From: CAVWQV01 sp963757115
GTDB taxonomy: Bacteria; Pseudomonadota; Alphaproteobacteria; Acetobacterales; Acetobacteraceae
Direction of reading: 5' to 3'
Length of the DNA: 64,000 bases
Assembly: GCA_963757115.1 (NCBI GenBank)
Contig: CAVWQV010000010.1
Span: forward strand, 1-64,000
The translations under genes were made by a program, and so were the position numbers. How positions within the stretch are numbered: the first letter of the stretch is position 1; every line of letters begins with the position of its first letter. Shown here piece after piece: positions 9,362-19,905 of this stretch. A model generated the notes under the pieces. It searched no databases, was not told the DNA's origin, and saw only the letters and a program-made list of their open reading frames with translations.

Positions 9362-10384
9362 ATGCGGGCGTTCTTCCTCGACACGACGACCGGGCAGGTG
9401 ATCCTGACCTTCGCCGAGGCGCTCGCGCTTTTGGTGCCGCTGCTGGTCGGCGTGGCATACCTCACCTATGCCGAACGCAAGGTGCTGGCGGCCATCCAGT
9501 TGCGCAAAGGCCCGAACGTGGTCGGGCCGTTCGGCCTGTGGCAGCCCTTCGCCGATGCGCTGAAGATGCTGACCAAGGAAACCATCATCCCGTCCGGCTC
9601 CAACCGCATTCTGTTCCTGTTCGCGCCGATGCTGACGTTCGGGCTGGCAATGATCGCTTGGGCGGTGATCCCGGTCGGTGACGGCTGGGCGATCGCCGAC
9701 ATCAATGTGGGCATCCTCTATCTGTTCGCGATCAGCTCGCTCGGCGTCTACGGCATCATTATCGCCGGTTGGGCGAGCAACTCGAAATACGCCTTCATGG
9801 GCGCCATGCGTAGCGCCGCGCAGATGGTGAGCTACGAAGTCTCGATCGGCTTCGTAATGGTCTGCGTGCTGCTCTGCGTCGGCAGTCTCAATCTGTCCGA
9901 CATCGTGCGGGCGCAGCAGACGGTCTGGTTCTGCATTCCGCTGTTCCCGATGTTCATCGTGTTCTTCATCTCGGGGTTGGCGGAGTGCAATCGGTCACCG
10001 TTCGATCTGGCCGAGGGCGAGAGCGAGATCGTGGCCGGGTTCTTCGTCGAGTACAGCTCGTTGTCGTTCGGGCTGTTCTTTCTCGGCGAATACGCCAACA
10101 TGATCCTGATGAGCGGGATGACCTCCATCCTGTTCCTGGGCGGCTGGCTGGCCCCGTTCGGCGTCGTGCCGTTCACCTGGATCCCCGGCCCGATCTGGTT
10201 CATTCTGAAAATCTGTCTCTGCTTGTTCGTGTTCATCTGGGTGCGTGGGACGTTTCCGCGCTTCCGCTACGACCAGCTGATGCGGCTCGGGTGGAAAGTG
10301 TTCCTGCCTCTATCGCTCGCGTGGCTGGTCCTGACGGCCGGGGCGCTCGTGTTGTTTGGATGGCTGCCGCATGCGTCCGCTTGA
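9362..10384 (+). CDS. nuoH: NADH-quinone oxidoreductase subunit H
   Basis: Membrane subunit at the quinone entry site, linking the two arms of complex I. The chosen ATG at 9362, four bases after the nuoG stop, gives 340 residues with about eight hydrophobic segments. The conserved charged loop YAERKVLAAIQLRKGPNVVG and the segment ECNRSPFDLAEGESEIVAGF are present. An in-frame extension into nuoG has no homology and is dropped. Confidence 0.97.
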   Translation: MRAFFLDTTTGQVILTFAEALALLVPLLVGVAYLTYAERKVLAAIQLRKGPNVVGPFGLWQPFADALKMLTKETIIPSGSNRILFLFAPMLTFGLAMIAWAVIPVGDGWAIADINVGILYLFAISSLGVYGIIIAGWASNSKYAFMGAMRSAAQMVSYEVSIGFVMVCVLLCVGSLNLSDIVRAQQTVWFCIPLFPMFIVFFISGLAECNRSPFDLAEGESEIVAGFFVEYSSLSFGLFFLGEYANMILMSGMTSILFLGGWLAPFGVVPFTWIPGPIWFILKICLCLFVFIWVRGTFPRFRYDQLMRLGWKVFLPLSLAWLVLTAGALVLFGWLPHASA

Positions 10385-10433
10385 TCGGATCGGGGCCGGG
10401 GCCTATGCCCCGCCTCGAGAAGGAGCCTGAGCC

Positions 10434-10922
10434 ATGGCTTGGCTGGACCGCACTGCCCGCAGCCTCCTGATGAGCGAGCTGTTCGCCGGGATGGGATTGA
10501 CCTTGCGCTATTTCTTCAAGCGCAAGGCAACGATCAACTACCCGTACGAGAAGACCCCGCTCAGCCCGCGCTTCCGGGGCGAACACGCGCTGCGCCGTTA
10601 CCCGAACGGAGAGGAGCGCTGCATCGCCTGCAAGCTGTGCGAGGCGATCTGCCCTTCGCAGTGCATCGTCATCGAGGCCGAGCCGCGCGAGGACGGTTCG
10701 CGGCGGACAACTCGCTACGATATCGACATGACGAAGTGCATCTACTGCGGGCTTTGCGAGGAGGCTTGCCCGGTCGATGCCATCGTGGAGGGGCCGAACC
10801 TCGAGTTTTCCACCGAAACGCGCGAGGAGCTCTACTACGACAAGGAGAAGCTGCTCGCGAACGGCGATCGCTGGGAGGCGGAGCTGGCCGCCCGGCTCGA
10901 GCTGGACGCGCCGTACCGATGA
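10434..10922 (+). CDS. nuoI: NADH-quinone oxidoreductase subunit I
   Basis: The 162-residue peripheral subunit carries clusters N6a and N6b. Both [4Fe-4S] motifs are visible: CIACKLCEAICP and CIYCGLCEEACP. The ribosome site AGGAG sits 8 bases before the ATG. The 49-base gap before it contains nothing obvious. The stop codon overlaps the start of nuoJ (ATGA). Confidence 0.98.
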   Translation: MAWLDRTARSLLMSELFAGMGLTLRYFFKRKATINYPYEKTPLSPRFRGEHALRRYPNGEERCIACKLCEAICPSQCIVIEAEPREDGSRRTTRYDIDMTKCIYCGLCEEACPVDAIVEGPNLEFSTETREELYYDKEKLLANGDRWEAELAARLELDAPYR

Positions 10923-11626
10923 TCGCGGCCATCGCGTTTTATGTGTTCGCGGCCGTCCTGCTCGGCTCGGCCGCAATGGTCGTGAGCTCGCGCAACCCGG
11001 TGCACTCGGCGCTGTTCCTGATCCTTGCATTCTTCAATGCTGCCGGGCTGTTCCTGATCGCGGGCGCCGAGTTCCTCGCGATGATCCTGGTCATCGTCTA
11101 CGTGGGCGCCGTCGCCGTGCTGTTCCTGTTCGTGGTGATGATGCTGGACGTGAACTTTGCTGAGCTGCGAAGCGGCTACCAGCGCTACTTACCCCTCGGC
11201 GCGACTGTGGGGGCGATCCTGCTGATCGAGTTGGGGCTGGTCGCGGGTGGCTGGCGGATCGCGCCGGAAGCATCGCAGCTGCGTTTTGCGCCGCAGACGG
11301 TGGCGGTCCACAACACGGCGGCGCTCGGGCGGCTGATCTACACCGACTACGTGTTCCTGTTTCAGAGCGCCGGGCTGATCCTCTTGGTCGCCATGATCGG
11401 CGCCATCGTCCTGACGCATCGCGACCGCAAGACCTCGCGGCATCAAAGCATCGCCCTGCAGAACGCGCGAACCCTGGCCGACACGCTGGAGGTGGTGCCT
11501 GTGGCACTCGGCGCGGGTATCAAGACGCTCGGCATCTACCGGCCGAAAGTGGCCGAGCCGCCCGAGACGTTCGCCGACGAAAGCGACAGCGAGGCCGTCC
11601 TCGGCCAGCACGGGGACCGGCATTGA
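10919..11626 (+). CDS. nuoJ: NADH-quinone oxidoreductase subunit J
   Basis: Membrane-arm subunit with five predicted hydrophobic segments; the conserved third helix reads LAMILVIVYVGAVAVLFLFV. The ATG overlaps the nuoI stop as ATGA, which suggests coupled translation, and gives 235 residues. The soluble tail after the last helix is about 70 residues and typical of alphaproteobacteria. Confidence 0.96.
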   Translation: MIAAIAFYVFAAVLLGSAAMVVSSRNPVHSALFLILAFFNAAGLFLIAGAEFLAMILVIVYVGAVAVLFLFVVMMLDVNFAELRSGYQRYLPLGATVGAILLIELGLVAGGWRIAPEASQLRFAPQTVAVHNTAALGRLIYTDYVFLFQSAGLILLVAMIGAIVLTHRDRKTSRHQSIALQNARTLADTLEVVPVALGAGIKTLGIYRPKVAEPPETFADESDSEAVLGQHGDRH

Positions 11627-11663
11627 CGATGAACACTACGGGTACTGCGGAGCACGTGGGCCG

Positions 11664-11975
11664 ATGATGGCCGTCGGCGTCGCCCATTACCTCACCGTTT
11701 CCGCCATTTTGCTCGTGCTCGGCGTGTTCGGGATATTCCTCAACCGCAAGAACGTCATCATCATCCTGATGTCGGTCGAGCTGATCCTGCTTGCGGTCAA
11801 CCTCAACCTCGTCGCGTTTTCCGCCTCGCTCGGCGACCTCGCCGGCCAGGTGTTCGCGATGTTCGTGCTCACCGTCGCGGCGGCGGAGGCGGCGATCGGG
11901 CTCGCCATCGTGGTCGTCTACTTCCGCAACCGCGGCTCAATTCAGGTCGAGGACGTGAACCTGATGAGGGGCTGA
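11664..11975 (+). CDS. nuoK: NADH-quinone oxidoreductase subunit K
   Basis: An antiporter-like small membrane subunit of 103 residues with three hydrophobic helices. The two glutamates in the membrane that carry proton translocation appear in MSVELILLAVN and AAAEAAIGLA. Two adjacent Met codons (11664 and 11667) could both serve as start. nuoL begins two bases after the stop. Confidence 0.97.
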   Translation: MMAVGVAHYLTVSAILLVLGVFGIFLNRKNVIIILMSVELILLAVNLNLVAFSASLGDLAGQVFAMFVLTVAAAEAAIGLAIVVVYFRNRGSIQVEDVNLMRG

Positions 11976-11977
11976 GG

Positions 11978-13907
11978 ATGATCTACGCGGTTGCCGTGTT
12001 CGCCCCGCTGCTGGGCGCGATCGTCTCGGGCCTCGCCGGCCGTGCGATCGGCGACCGGGCGGCGCAGGCGGTGTCCATTCTTGTGATGGTGGTCGCCGCT
12101 ACGTGTGGGGTTGCGAGCTTTATCACGGTGGGCCTGCAAGGCGGTGCCACGGGCGTTGTCGATCTCGGCGACTGGATCGAAAGCGGGCTGTTTCACGTGA
12201 GCTGGGCGCTTCGCTACGACACGCTTTCGGCCGTGATGGTCGGAATGGTGACGTTCGTCTCCGCCTTCATCCACATCTACAGCGTCGGCTACATGGCGCA
12301 CGACGCCTACCCGCGCTATCGGTTCTTCGCCTATCTCAACCTGTTCACCTTCATGATGCTGATGCTGGTGACGTCCGACAACCTCCTGCAGCTGTTCTTC
12401 GGCTGGGAGGGCGTCGGGCTCATGAGCTACCTGCTGATCGGCTACTGGTACGACAGGCCGAGCGCCTGCGCCGCGGCCATCAAGGCAATGGTCGTCAACC
12501 GGGTCGCCGACCTGCCGTTCGCTGTCGGCATCGCGCTCGTGTTCCTGGTGTTCGGCTCCATCGAGTTTCCCGTCATCTTCGGGTCGATCCCCGAGCACAT
12601 GAACGACACCTATCACGTGCTCGGCGCCACGTTCCGGGCCTATGAGGTGATCGGCGTGCTGCTGTTCATCGGCGCGATGGGCAAGTCGGCGCAGATCTTC
12701 CTGCACACCTGGCTACCGGACGCGATGGAAGGGCCGACGCCGGTCTCGGCGTTGATCCACGCCGCGACGATGGTGACGGCGGGCGTATTCCTGATGGCGC
12801 GGATGTCGCCGATCATGAGCTACGCGCCGGGCGCGCTCGCCTTCGTGACGTTCATCGGGGCCACCACCTGCCTGTTCGCCGCGACGATCGGCTGCACCCA
12901 GTTCGACATCAAGCGCGTGATCGCCTACTCGACCTGCTCGCAGCTCGGCTACATGTTCACCGCGGCCGGCGTGGCCGCCTATCAGGTGTCGATCTTCCAT
13001 CTGTTCTGCCACGCCTTCTTCAAGGCGCTGCTGTTCCTAGCCGCGGGTTCGGTGATCCACGCCGTGTCCGGCGAGCAGGACATGCGCAAGATGGGCGGGC
13101 TTGTGGCGCAAGATCCCGGTGACGTACATCGTCATGTGGATCGGCTCGCTGGCGTTGGCCGGCATCCCTCCGTTCGCCGGCTACTACTCGAAGGACGCCA
13201 TCCTGGAAGCCGCCTACGCGGCGGGCGGGTTGGGCTATTACGGCTTCTGGTGCGGACTGATCGCGGCGTTCCTCACGGCGTTCTATTCGGGGCGCGTCTT
13301 GTTCATGACGTTCCACGGCACGCCTCGGATGGACCGTCACGTGGCCGAGCACGTGCACGAAAGCCCGCCGGTGATGACCGGGCCGCTTGTGGTGCTGGCG
13401 ATCGGCGCCGTTTGCGCCGGATTCGTGTTCCGTCACGAGTTCATCGGCGAAGGCTGGCAGGATTTCTGGCGCGACAGCATCGTCATCACGGCGAGCAATC
13501 ACGTGCTCGCCAACATGGAGGATCTGCCCGGCTGGGTCGGCTACGCGCCGCTGGTGACGGGCGTCCTGGGCATCGCGCTGGCGTACGTGTTCTACATCGT
13601 CAACCCGCTGCTGCCGGTGCGGCTCGCCGCCTCGTTCCGCCCGATCTACGAGTTCGTGCAGAACAAGTGGTATTTCGACGAGCTCTACAATTTCCTGTTC
13701 GTGCGACCGGGCTTCGCGCTGGCGCGGCTGTTCTGGCAGGTGGGCGACGCCACGATCATCGACGGCGTGCCGAACGGGATGGCGGCGCTGACCGTAGACG
13801 GGTCGCGGCAGGTGGTCCGCATCCAGACCGGCTCGATCGCGGTCTACGCCTTCGTGATGCTGATCGGCGTCGTGCTGCTGATCGCGCTCTACATGCTGAT
13901 CCGGTGA
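11978..13907 (+). CDS. nuoL: NADH-quinone oxidoreductase subunit L (one-base frameshift)
   Basis: The distal antiporter-like proton-pumping subunit with the long lateral helix at its C-terminus. The proton_antipo core is intact (LFFGWEGVGLMSYLLIGYW, HTWLPDAMEGPTPVSALIHAATMV). After RKMGGL the frame breaks; deleting one G near 13103 restores WRKIPVTYIVMWIG and a 642-residue protein of normal length. Downstream sequence is fully conserved, so I treat this as a single gene with a probable sequence error. Confidence 0.93.
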
Positions 13908-13911
13908 GGCG

Positions 13912-15448
13912 ATGAACGCGGCCGGTTTTCCCCTCCTCTCGCTGCTGATCTGGCTGCCGCTGGTCGGCTGCGTCGTCATCATGCTGGTGCGGGGCGACGA
14001 GGAGACGGTGGCCTCCAACGCGCGGTGGACGGCGTTGTGGACCAGCCTGATCGTGCTCGGGCTTTCCTTGATCCTTTGGGCGAAGTTCGATTCAAACGAG
14101 CCGGGCTATCAGTTCGTCGAAAGCGTCCCGTGGCTGCCCGAGTACGGTGTCGGCTACAAGCTCGGCGTCGACGGGCTGAGCGTGATGTTCGTCCTGCTGT
14201 CGACGCTCCTGACGCCGATCTGCATCCTCTCGGCGTGGGAGGCGATCCGCTTCAATGTGCGTGAGTTCATGCTCGCCTTCCTCGTGCTCGAGACGATGCT
14301 GGTGGGAATGTTCTGCCGCCGCCGACTTCGTCCTGTTCTACATGTTCTTCGAGGGCGTGCTGATCCCGATGTACATCATCATCGGGGTCTGGGGTGGCGG
14401 CCCGCGACGCGTTTATGCCGCGATCAAGTTCTTCCTCTACACGCTCGCGGGCTCCGTCCTGATGCTGCTGGCGTTGCTCGCGATGTGGTTCCAGGCGGGA
14501 ACCACCGACATTGCGACCTTGTTGCACACTCAATTCGCCCCGGCCCTGCAAAACTGGCTGTTCCTCGCATTCCTTGCCTCGTTCGCGGTGAAGGTGCCGA
14601 TGTGGCCGGTGCATACCTGGCTGCCCGACGCGCATGTGGAGGCGCCGACGGCGGGCTCGGTGATCCTGGCCGGCGTACTGCTCAAGATGGGTGCCTACGG
14701 CTTCCTCCGGTTCTCGGTTCCGATGCTGCCGCAGGCCTCGGCCACGTTCGCGCCCATGATGTTCGCGCTGTCGGTCGTTGCCGTGATCTACGCCGCGCTA
14801 GTCGCACTCGCGCAGGACGACATGAAGAAGCTGATCGCCTACTCGTCAGTGTCCCACATGGGCGTGGTGACGATCGGCATCTTTACCGTGAACGTGCAGG
14901 GTGTTTCGGGCGCCATCTTCCAGATGCTGTCGCACGGCATCGTTTCCGCGGCACTGTTTCTGGTCGTCGGCGTCGTCTACGACCGGATGCACACGCATGA
15001 GATCGCGCGCTTCGGCGGCCTTGCCGATCGGATGCCGAAATACGCGCTGGTTTTCATGGTTTTCATGATGGCGAGCATCGGGCTGCCCGGCACATCCGGC
15101 TTCGTCGGCGAGTTCCTGGTGATCGTAGGATCGCTGCAGGTGAACTTCTGGCTGTCGCTGCTGGGCGGGATGGGCATGATCCTGGGGGCGGGGTACATGC
15201 TTTACCTGTATCGCCGCATCATCTTCGGACGGCTTACGCGAGCCGATCTGCGGGGCATCCTCGACCTGTCACCCCGCGAAGTCGCGGTGTTCGCGCCGCT
15301 GTTGGTGCTGACCATTTGGATGGGCGTCTATCCGTCGAGCTTCACGCGGTTCTGGGATGCGAGTGTGGGGAGCATGGTGGAACGCCACTCGGCAGCCCTT
15401 GCAGGCGGGCCGAAGATGGCGCGCGCGGAGATGGTGGTGCACCCATGA
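13912..15448 (+). CDS. nuoM: NADH-quinone oxidoreductase subunit M (one-base frameshift)
   Basis: Second large antiporter-like subunit. The N-terminal 135 residues are in one frame and the rest in the next. Removing one C at about 14317, inside a GCC-rich run, gives MFCAADFVLFYMFFEGVLIP and a 511-residue protein. Family landmarks: MYIIIGVWGG, and HTWLPDAHVEAPTAGSVILA. The stop overlaps the nuoN start (ATGA). Confidence 0.93.
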
Positions 15449-16866
15449 ACTGGTCCGTCGCCGTCCCCGAGATCGTGCTGTCGCTCTGCGGCCTCGGGAT
15501 CCTGGTGTTCGGCGTGTCACGCAAGCAGGACAGCACGGTGCTGTGCTCCATGCTGACCCTGGGTGCGTTCCTGGTGACCGCCGTGCTCGTCGTCTCGACG
15601 GCGCGCGGCAGCGGCTATCACGGCCAGTTCGTCGTTGATCCGTTCAGCGGCTTCGTCAAGGTGTTGATCCTCGCCGCAAGCGCGCTCGCGCTGATCCTTT
15701 CGCTCGACTACAACCGGGTGCAGGGGATCGCGCGCTTCGAGTTCCCGGTGCTGATGCTGTTCTCCACCGTCGGCATGATGGTGATGGCGTCGGCCGCGAA
15801 CCTGATGACCCTATATCTCGGGCTGGAGCTGCAGTCGCTCGCACTCTACGTCCTGGCCGGTTTCGCACGTGACGACGTGCGCTCGTCCGAGGCGGGCCTG
15901 AAATATTTCGTGCTGAGCGCGCTCGCCTCGGGCTTGCTGCTCTACGGCATTTCCCTCGTCTACGGCTACTCGGGCACCATGGATTTCGGCGCGCTCGCGC
16001 GGGTGGCGTCCGACCCCGCGCATGCCGCGCCGGGCCTCGTGGTCGGGATCGTGTTCATCCTGGTCGGGCTCGCGTTCAAAGTGTCGGCGGTGCCGTTCCA
16101 CATGTGGACGCCCGACGTGTATGAGGGCGCGCCAACTCCCGTCACCCTGTTTTTCGGAACCGCGCCCAAGGTGGCGGCCATGGCCCTGCTGGTGCGGGTT
16201 ATGATCACCCCGTTCGGCCATCTCACGGCGCAATGGCACCAGCTCGTCCTGCTGGTTTCGATCGCTTCCATGGTACTGGGCGCGTTCGCGGCCATTGGGC
16301 AGACCAGCATCAAGCGGCTCATGGCCTACAGTTCGATCGGGCATATGGGTTATGCGCTGATCGGCTTAGCCGCGGGGACGGCGGCCGGCATCCGCGGTCT
16401 GCTCGTCTACATGGTGATCTACGTGTTCATGAACGTGGGCGCCTTCGCAGGCATCGCGGCGATGCGACGGCAGGGACGCATGGTGGAGAAGATCGCCGAT
16501 CTCAGCGGCCTGTCGCGCAACGATCCGATGCTGGCCCTGTTGATGGCCATTATGATGTTCAGCCTGGCCGGCATCCCGATCCTGTCGGGGTTCTTCGCGA
16601 AGCTCTACATTTTCCTGGCCGCCGTGCAGACCGGGCAATGGACGCTCGCCATCATCGGGGTGCTCACGAGCGTGGTCGGAGCGTTCTATTATCTCCGGGT
16701 GATCAAGGTGATGTATTTTGACCGGCCGGCGGAGCGTTTCGACCCGCGGCCGTCCTCGCTTTCCTTCGTCGCCGCCGCGGGCGGGCTGTTCACCACGTTC
16801 TTCTTCCTTTTCCCGGCACCGATCGTGGGTGCGGCACAGAGCGCCGCGAACGCCCTGTTCGGATGA
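15445..16866 (+). CDS. nuoN: NADH-quinone oxidoreductase subunit N
   Basis: Third antiporter-like membrane subunit and last gene of the complex I operon. ATG 15445 overlaps the nuoM stop and gives 473 residues with about 14 hydrophobic segments. Conserved stretches include LYLGLELQSLALYVLAGF and FHMWTPDVYEGAPTPVTLFF. Many relatives have birA after nuoN; here coaX follows 28 bases later. Confidence 0.97.
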   Translation: MNWSVAVPEIVLSLCGLGILVFGVSRKQDSTVLCSMLTLGAFLVTAVLVVSTARGSGYHGQFVVDPFSGFVKVLILAASALALILSLDYNRVQGIARFEFPVLMLFSTVGMMVMASAANLMTLYLGLELQSLALYVLAGFARDDVRSSEAGLKYFVLSALASGLLLYGISLVYGYSGTMDFGALARVASDPAHAAPGLVVGIVFILVGLAFKVSAVPFHMWTPDVYEGAPTPVTLFFGTAPKVAAMALLVRVMITPFGHLTAQWHQLVLLVSIASMVLGAFAAIGQTSIKRLMAYSSIGHMGYALIGLAAGTAAGIRGLLVYMVIYVFMNVGAFAGIAAMRRQGRMVEKIADLSGLSRNDPMLALLMAIMMFSLAGIPILSGFFAKLYIFLAAVQTGQWTLAIIGVLTSVVGAFYYLRVIKVMYFDRPAERFDPRPSSLSFVAAAGGLFTTFFFLFPAPIVGAAQSAANALFG

Positions 16867-16894
16867 TTTGACCAGCCCGTCCGAGGTTTGAGCC

Positions 16895-17704
16895 ATGCTC
16901 CTCGTCATTGATGCCGGCAACACGAACGTCGTGTTCGCTGTTCATGACAAGAACTGGCGGGGCGTGTGGCGCATCGCGACCGAAGCGCAGCGGACCTCAG
17001 ATGAATATGCGGTTTGGCTGCTGTCCTTGTTCCAGCATTGCGGGCTGAAGCCGGTCGACGTGTCCGGCGCGGTGATCGGGACGGTTGTTCCCGCGGCGCT
17101 GTACCATTTGCGGCGGCTTTGTCGCGAGTGGTTCTCGGTGGAGCCGCTCATCGCTCAGGCTCGACTGGATTGGGGCTTCGAGATCAAGGTCGACAATCCC
17201 GAGGAGGTAGGCGCCGATCGGCTGCTGAACTCGCTCGCCGCGCATCGTCGCTTCGGCGGACCGCTGGTAATCGTCGATTTCGGTACCGCCACCACGTTCG
17301 ATGTCGTGGACGGGGATGGCGCGTATCTCGGGGGCGTCATCGCGCCGGGGATCAATCTCTCGATCCACGCCCTGCACCAGGCGGCGGCGCGGCTGCCGCG
17401 CATCGGGATCAGCCGGCCGCAGGCGGTCATCGGACGCGGCACCGTTGCCGCGATGCAATCGGGCGTTTACTGGGGGTATGTCGGACTGGTCGAGGGGCTG
17501 GTCGCGCGCATCCAGGCTGAATATGGCGGCAAGCTCAAGGTGGTCGCCACCGGCGGGCTCGCTCCGTTGTTCTCCGAGGGCACTGCGGTAATCGAGGTCA
17601 TCGAGCCCGATCTGACCTTGGACGGGCTCCGGATGTTGGCGGAGCGCAACCCCCCACCCACATTAGCGCGTGACCGACGGGCGCTCCCCGACCTCGACCT
17701 CTAA
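16895..17704 (+). CDS. coaX: Type III pantothenate kinase
   Basis: Phosphorylates pantothenate in the first step of coenzyme A synthesis. The 269-residue product has the ASKHA-fold phosphate-binding motifs: DAGNTNVVF at the N-terminus, GADRLLN near 107-113 and DFGTATTFD near 128-136. The position just after nuoN and before rnj is conserved in the group. The frame is intact. Confidence 0.96.
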   Translation: MLLVIDAGNTNVVFAVHDKNWRGVWRIATEAQRTSDEYAVWLLSLFQHCGLKPVDVSGAVIGTVVPAALYHLRRLCREWFSVEPLIAQARLDWGFEIKVDNPEEVGADRLLNSLAAHRRFGGPLVIVDFGTATTFDVVDGDGAYLGGVIAPGINLSIHALHQAAARLPRIGISRPQAVIGRGTVAAMQSGVYWGYVGLVEGLVARIQAEYGGKLKVVATGGLAPLFSEGTAVIEVIEPDLTLDGLRMLAERNPPPTLARDRRALPDLDL

Positions 17705-17721
17705 GGACGACCAAACCAAGA

Positions 17722-19369
17722 ATGGACGCTGCAAGCGGTGATCTGGCCTTCCTGCCCCTGGGCGGGACGGGCGAGATCGGCATGAATTTCAATCTCTACC
17801 GCTGCGGCGGCCGTTGGCTCGCCGTCGATTGCGGGATCGGCTTCGGTGGCTCCGAACACCCCGAGGTGGACGTGATGATGGCCGATCCGGGGTTCATCGC
17901 GGAGCGCCGGGACCGCCTGGTAGGGCTGGTCATCACGCATGCCCATGAGGACCACGTGGGCGCGGTTGCCTGGCTTTGGCCGCAGTTGCGCTGCCCGGTT
18001 TACGCGACGCCGTTCGCAGCCGCCGTGCTGCGGCGCAAACTCGGCGAGGCGCAGTTGCAGGGGCAGGTGACGTTGCACGTGATCCCGCCCGGGGGCGAGA
18101 TCGACCTGCCGCCATTTTCCTTGCAGTTCGTGCGCGTGGCCCACTCGATCCCCGAAGCCCAGGCGCTGATCGTCCGCACCCCGCACGGCACCGTCCTGCA
18201 CACGGGCGACTTCAAGCTCGACCCCAAGCCTCTTGTCGGCCCGACCACCGACGAGGCTGCCCTCGGGCGGCTCGGCGAGGAGGGGGTGCTGGCGATGATC
18301 TGCAATTCCACCAACGCGATGGTGGAGGGCCATTCGGGCTCCGAGGCGGAAGTGCGGCAGAGCCTGTGCGCCTTGATCCGCGACATGCGGGGCCGGGTGG
18401 CCGTGACCTGTTTCGCGAGCAACGTGGCGCGCGTTGAAACCGTCGCGCACGCCGCCCGGGACGCCGGCCGCAGCGTGGCCCTCGTCGGCCGCAGCCTGCG
18501 CAACCTCGAAGCCGCCGCCCGCGAATGCGGCTATCTCCAGGGCGTGCCCGCGTTCGTGCCGGAGGACGAGGCCGGCTCGGTTCCGGACGACAATCTCCTG
18601 ATCCTCGTCACGGGCAGCCAGGGTGAGCCGCGCAGCGCGCTCGCACGTATCGCGGCTGAACTCGCACCCGCATATATCGCTCGGCGAGGGCGACACCGTG
18701 ATCTTCAGCAGCCGGGTCATTCCGGGCAACGAGCGGGCGATCGGCACCGTGCAGGACAATCTAATCCGCCGCGGCGTCCGGTTGATGACGGACGCCGACC
18801 ACCTGGTCCATGTCTCGGGCCACCCCGCGCGCGACGAGCTTCGCAAGCTCTACAAGCTGGTCCGCCCGCGCTACGCCGTCCCGGTGCATGGCGAATGGCG
18901 TCATCTGTCAGCTCACGCCGCGCTGGCGCAGGAGGCGGGGGCGACCCCCGTGCTGCTCGAGGACGGCGACATCCTGCAATTGGCGCCCGGCCGCGCCGAA
19001 GTGGTGGATAGTGCGCCGGTTGGGCGGCTCGCAGTCGACGGCACCCGTCTCGTGCCGTTCACCGGCCGCGTGCTCTCGGCACGGCGGCGGATGCTGTTCA
19101 ATGGCGTCGTGGTGGCAAGCTTTGCCGTGGATGAGGCCGGCCGCGTACGGGGGCGGCCCAGAATCAGCGCGCCAGGGTTGTTCGAGGCCGACGATCCCGA
19201 ACATGGTCGCATAGAGGGCGAGTTCGCGGCGGCAATCGACGACTTCCCGGCACCGCTCCGGCGCGACGACGCGGCCCTTGCCGACGCCGCGAAGGCGGCG
19301 CTGCGCCGGGCGATCGGTCGCCGCGTGCAGAAGCGCCCGCTCGTGGACGTCCATCTGCTGCGAGTATGA
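17722..19369 (+). CDS. rnj: Ribonuclease J (one-base frameshift)
   Basis: Metallo-beta-lactamase/beta-CASP nuclease that processes and degrades RNA from the 5' end. The zinc motif THAHEDHVGA lies near residue 72; HTGDFKLD and the C-terminal HVSGHPARDEL and PVHGEWRHL motifs are present. Reading breaks near 18661: removing one C after GCTGAA gives AAESHPHISLGEGDTVIFSS and a 548-residue protein. All motifs survive on both sides, so a sequence error is likely. Confidence 0.92.
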
Positions 19370-19376
19370 GCGGGCG

Positions 19377-19637
19377 ATGAACTGGTTCACCGGCTGTGTT
19401 CTCTATCTTTTGATCTGGTGGACCGCGCTGTTCGCGGTACTCCCGTTCGGGGTGCAGCCAGTTGTGGACGCGGACGATCGAACCGGTTGGCGCGGCGCGC
19501 CGACCCATCCCCGGTTGCTCGCCAAGGCTGTTGCTACCACTCTTATTGCCGCCGTGATTTGGATCGGCGCCTATCTGCTCATTACGAGCAGTTGGCTCAG
19601 CTTCCGTCACGGTTGGCTCGCTCTGCCTCCTGATTAG
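19377..19637 (+). CDS. DUF1467 family small membrane protein
   Basis: An 86-residue protein with two hydrophobic helices (about 5-25 and 50-72), separated by the loop PFGVQPVVDADDRTGWRGAP. It has the DUF1467 layout: first helix, a GVQ..D....G.P.HP motif, then a second helix. This family lies near rnj and proS in alphaproteobacteria, and its role is unknown. It starts 7 bases after the rnj stop. Confidence 0.88.
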   Translation: MNWFTGCVLYLLIWWTALFAVLPFGVQPVVDADDRTGWRGAPTHPRLLAKAVATTLIAAVIWIGAYLLITSSWLSFRHGWLALPPD

Positions 19638-19696
19638 GCGTATTGCCCCTTTTTGGGGCTCCCAATCGTCTGTATTCGGGCAAACGTCGCGTAAGT

Positions 19697-19857
19697 CAGC
19701 AAAATAACGCTGGCGAACCTCGTTTTTTTGCTGGACAGGGTGCAGGGCTAGCGCAGATCATCACGGTCAGGCTGAGGGTTGGCCCTCGACCTGCCGTGTG
19801 ACTAGCGTTTCCTCCCTAAACTTGGCCCTTCACGCCTATAGCGTGCAGGGCCTTTTT
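19697..19857 (+). ncRNA. Candidate structured small RNA
   Basis: Three consecutive stem-loops end in an intrinsic terminator. Stem 1 pairs 19697-19709 with 19721-19733 (13 pairs, one mismatch, 11-base loop). Stem 2 spans 19747-19806: GCTAG/CTAGC, CACGG/CCGTG, CAGG/CCTG and GAGGG/CCCTC, closing a 4-base loop. Stem 3 is the terminator (separate entry). No convincing reading frame crosses the segment, and it is less GC-rich than its neighbours. It does not show the conserved core of SRP RNA. It could instead be a long leader of the following operon. No -10/-35 pair could be assigned. Confidence 0.5.
19824..19857 (+). terminator. Rho-independent terminator
   Basis: GGCCCT (19824-19829) pairs with AGGGCC (19847-19852) and CACGC (19831-19835) with GCGTG (19841-19845), around the loop CTATA, followed directly by TTTTT. 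This is the best intrinsic terminator in the window. It ends transcripts coming from rnj/DUF1467 or from the candidate small RNA. Confidence 0.85.
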
Positions 19858-19905
19858 CTTGTTACTGCCTCGCTGCATCTAAGTCACGGTCAGTTCATAG
19901 CGCAT

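Noticed and set aside
19697..19857. SRP RNA or 6S RNA
   Set aside because: The conserved GGAAG/AGCA core of SRP RNA is missing and the shape is three separate stems rather than one long hairpin with a central bubble.
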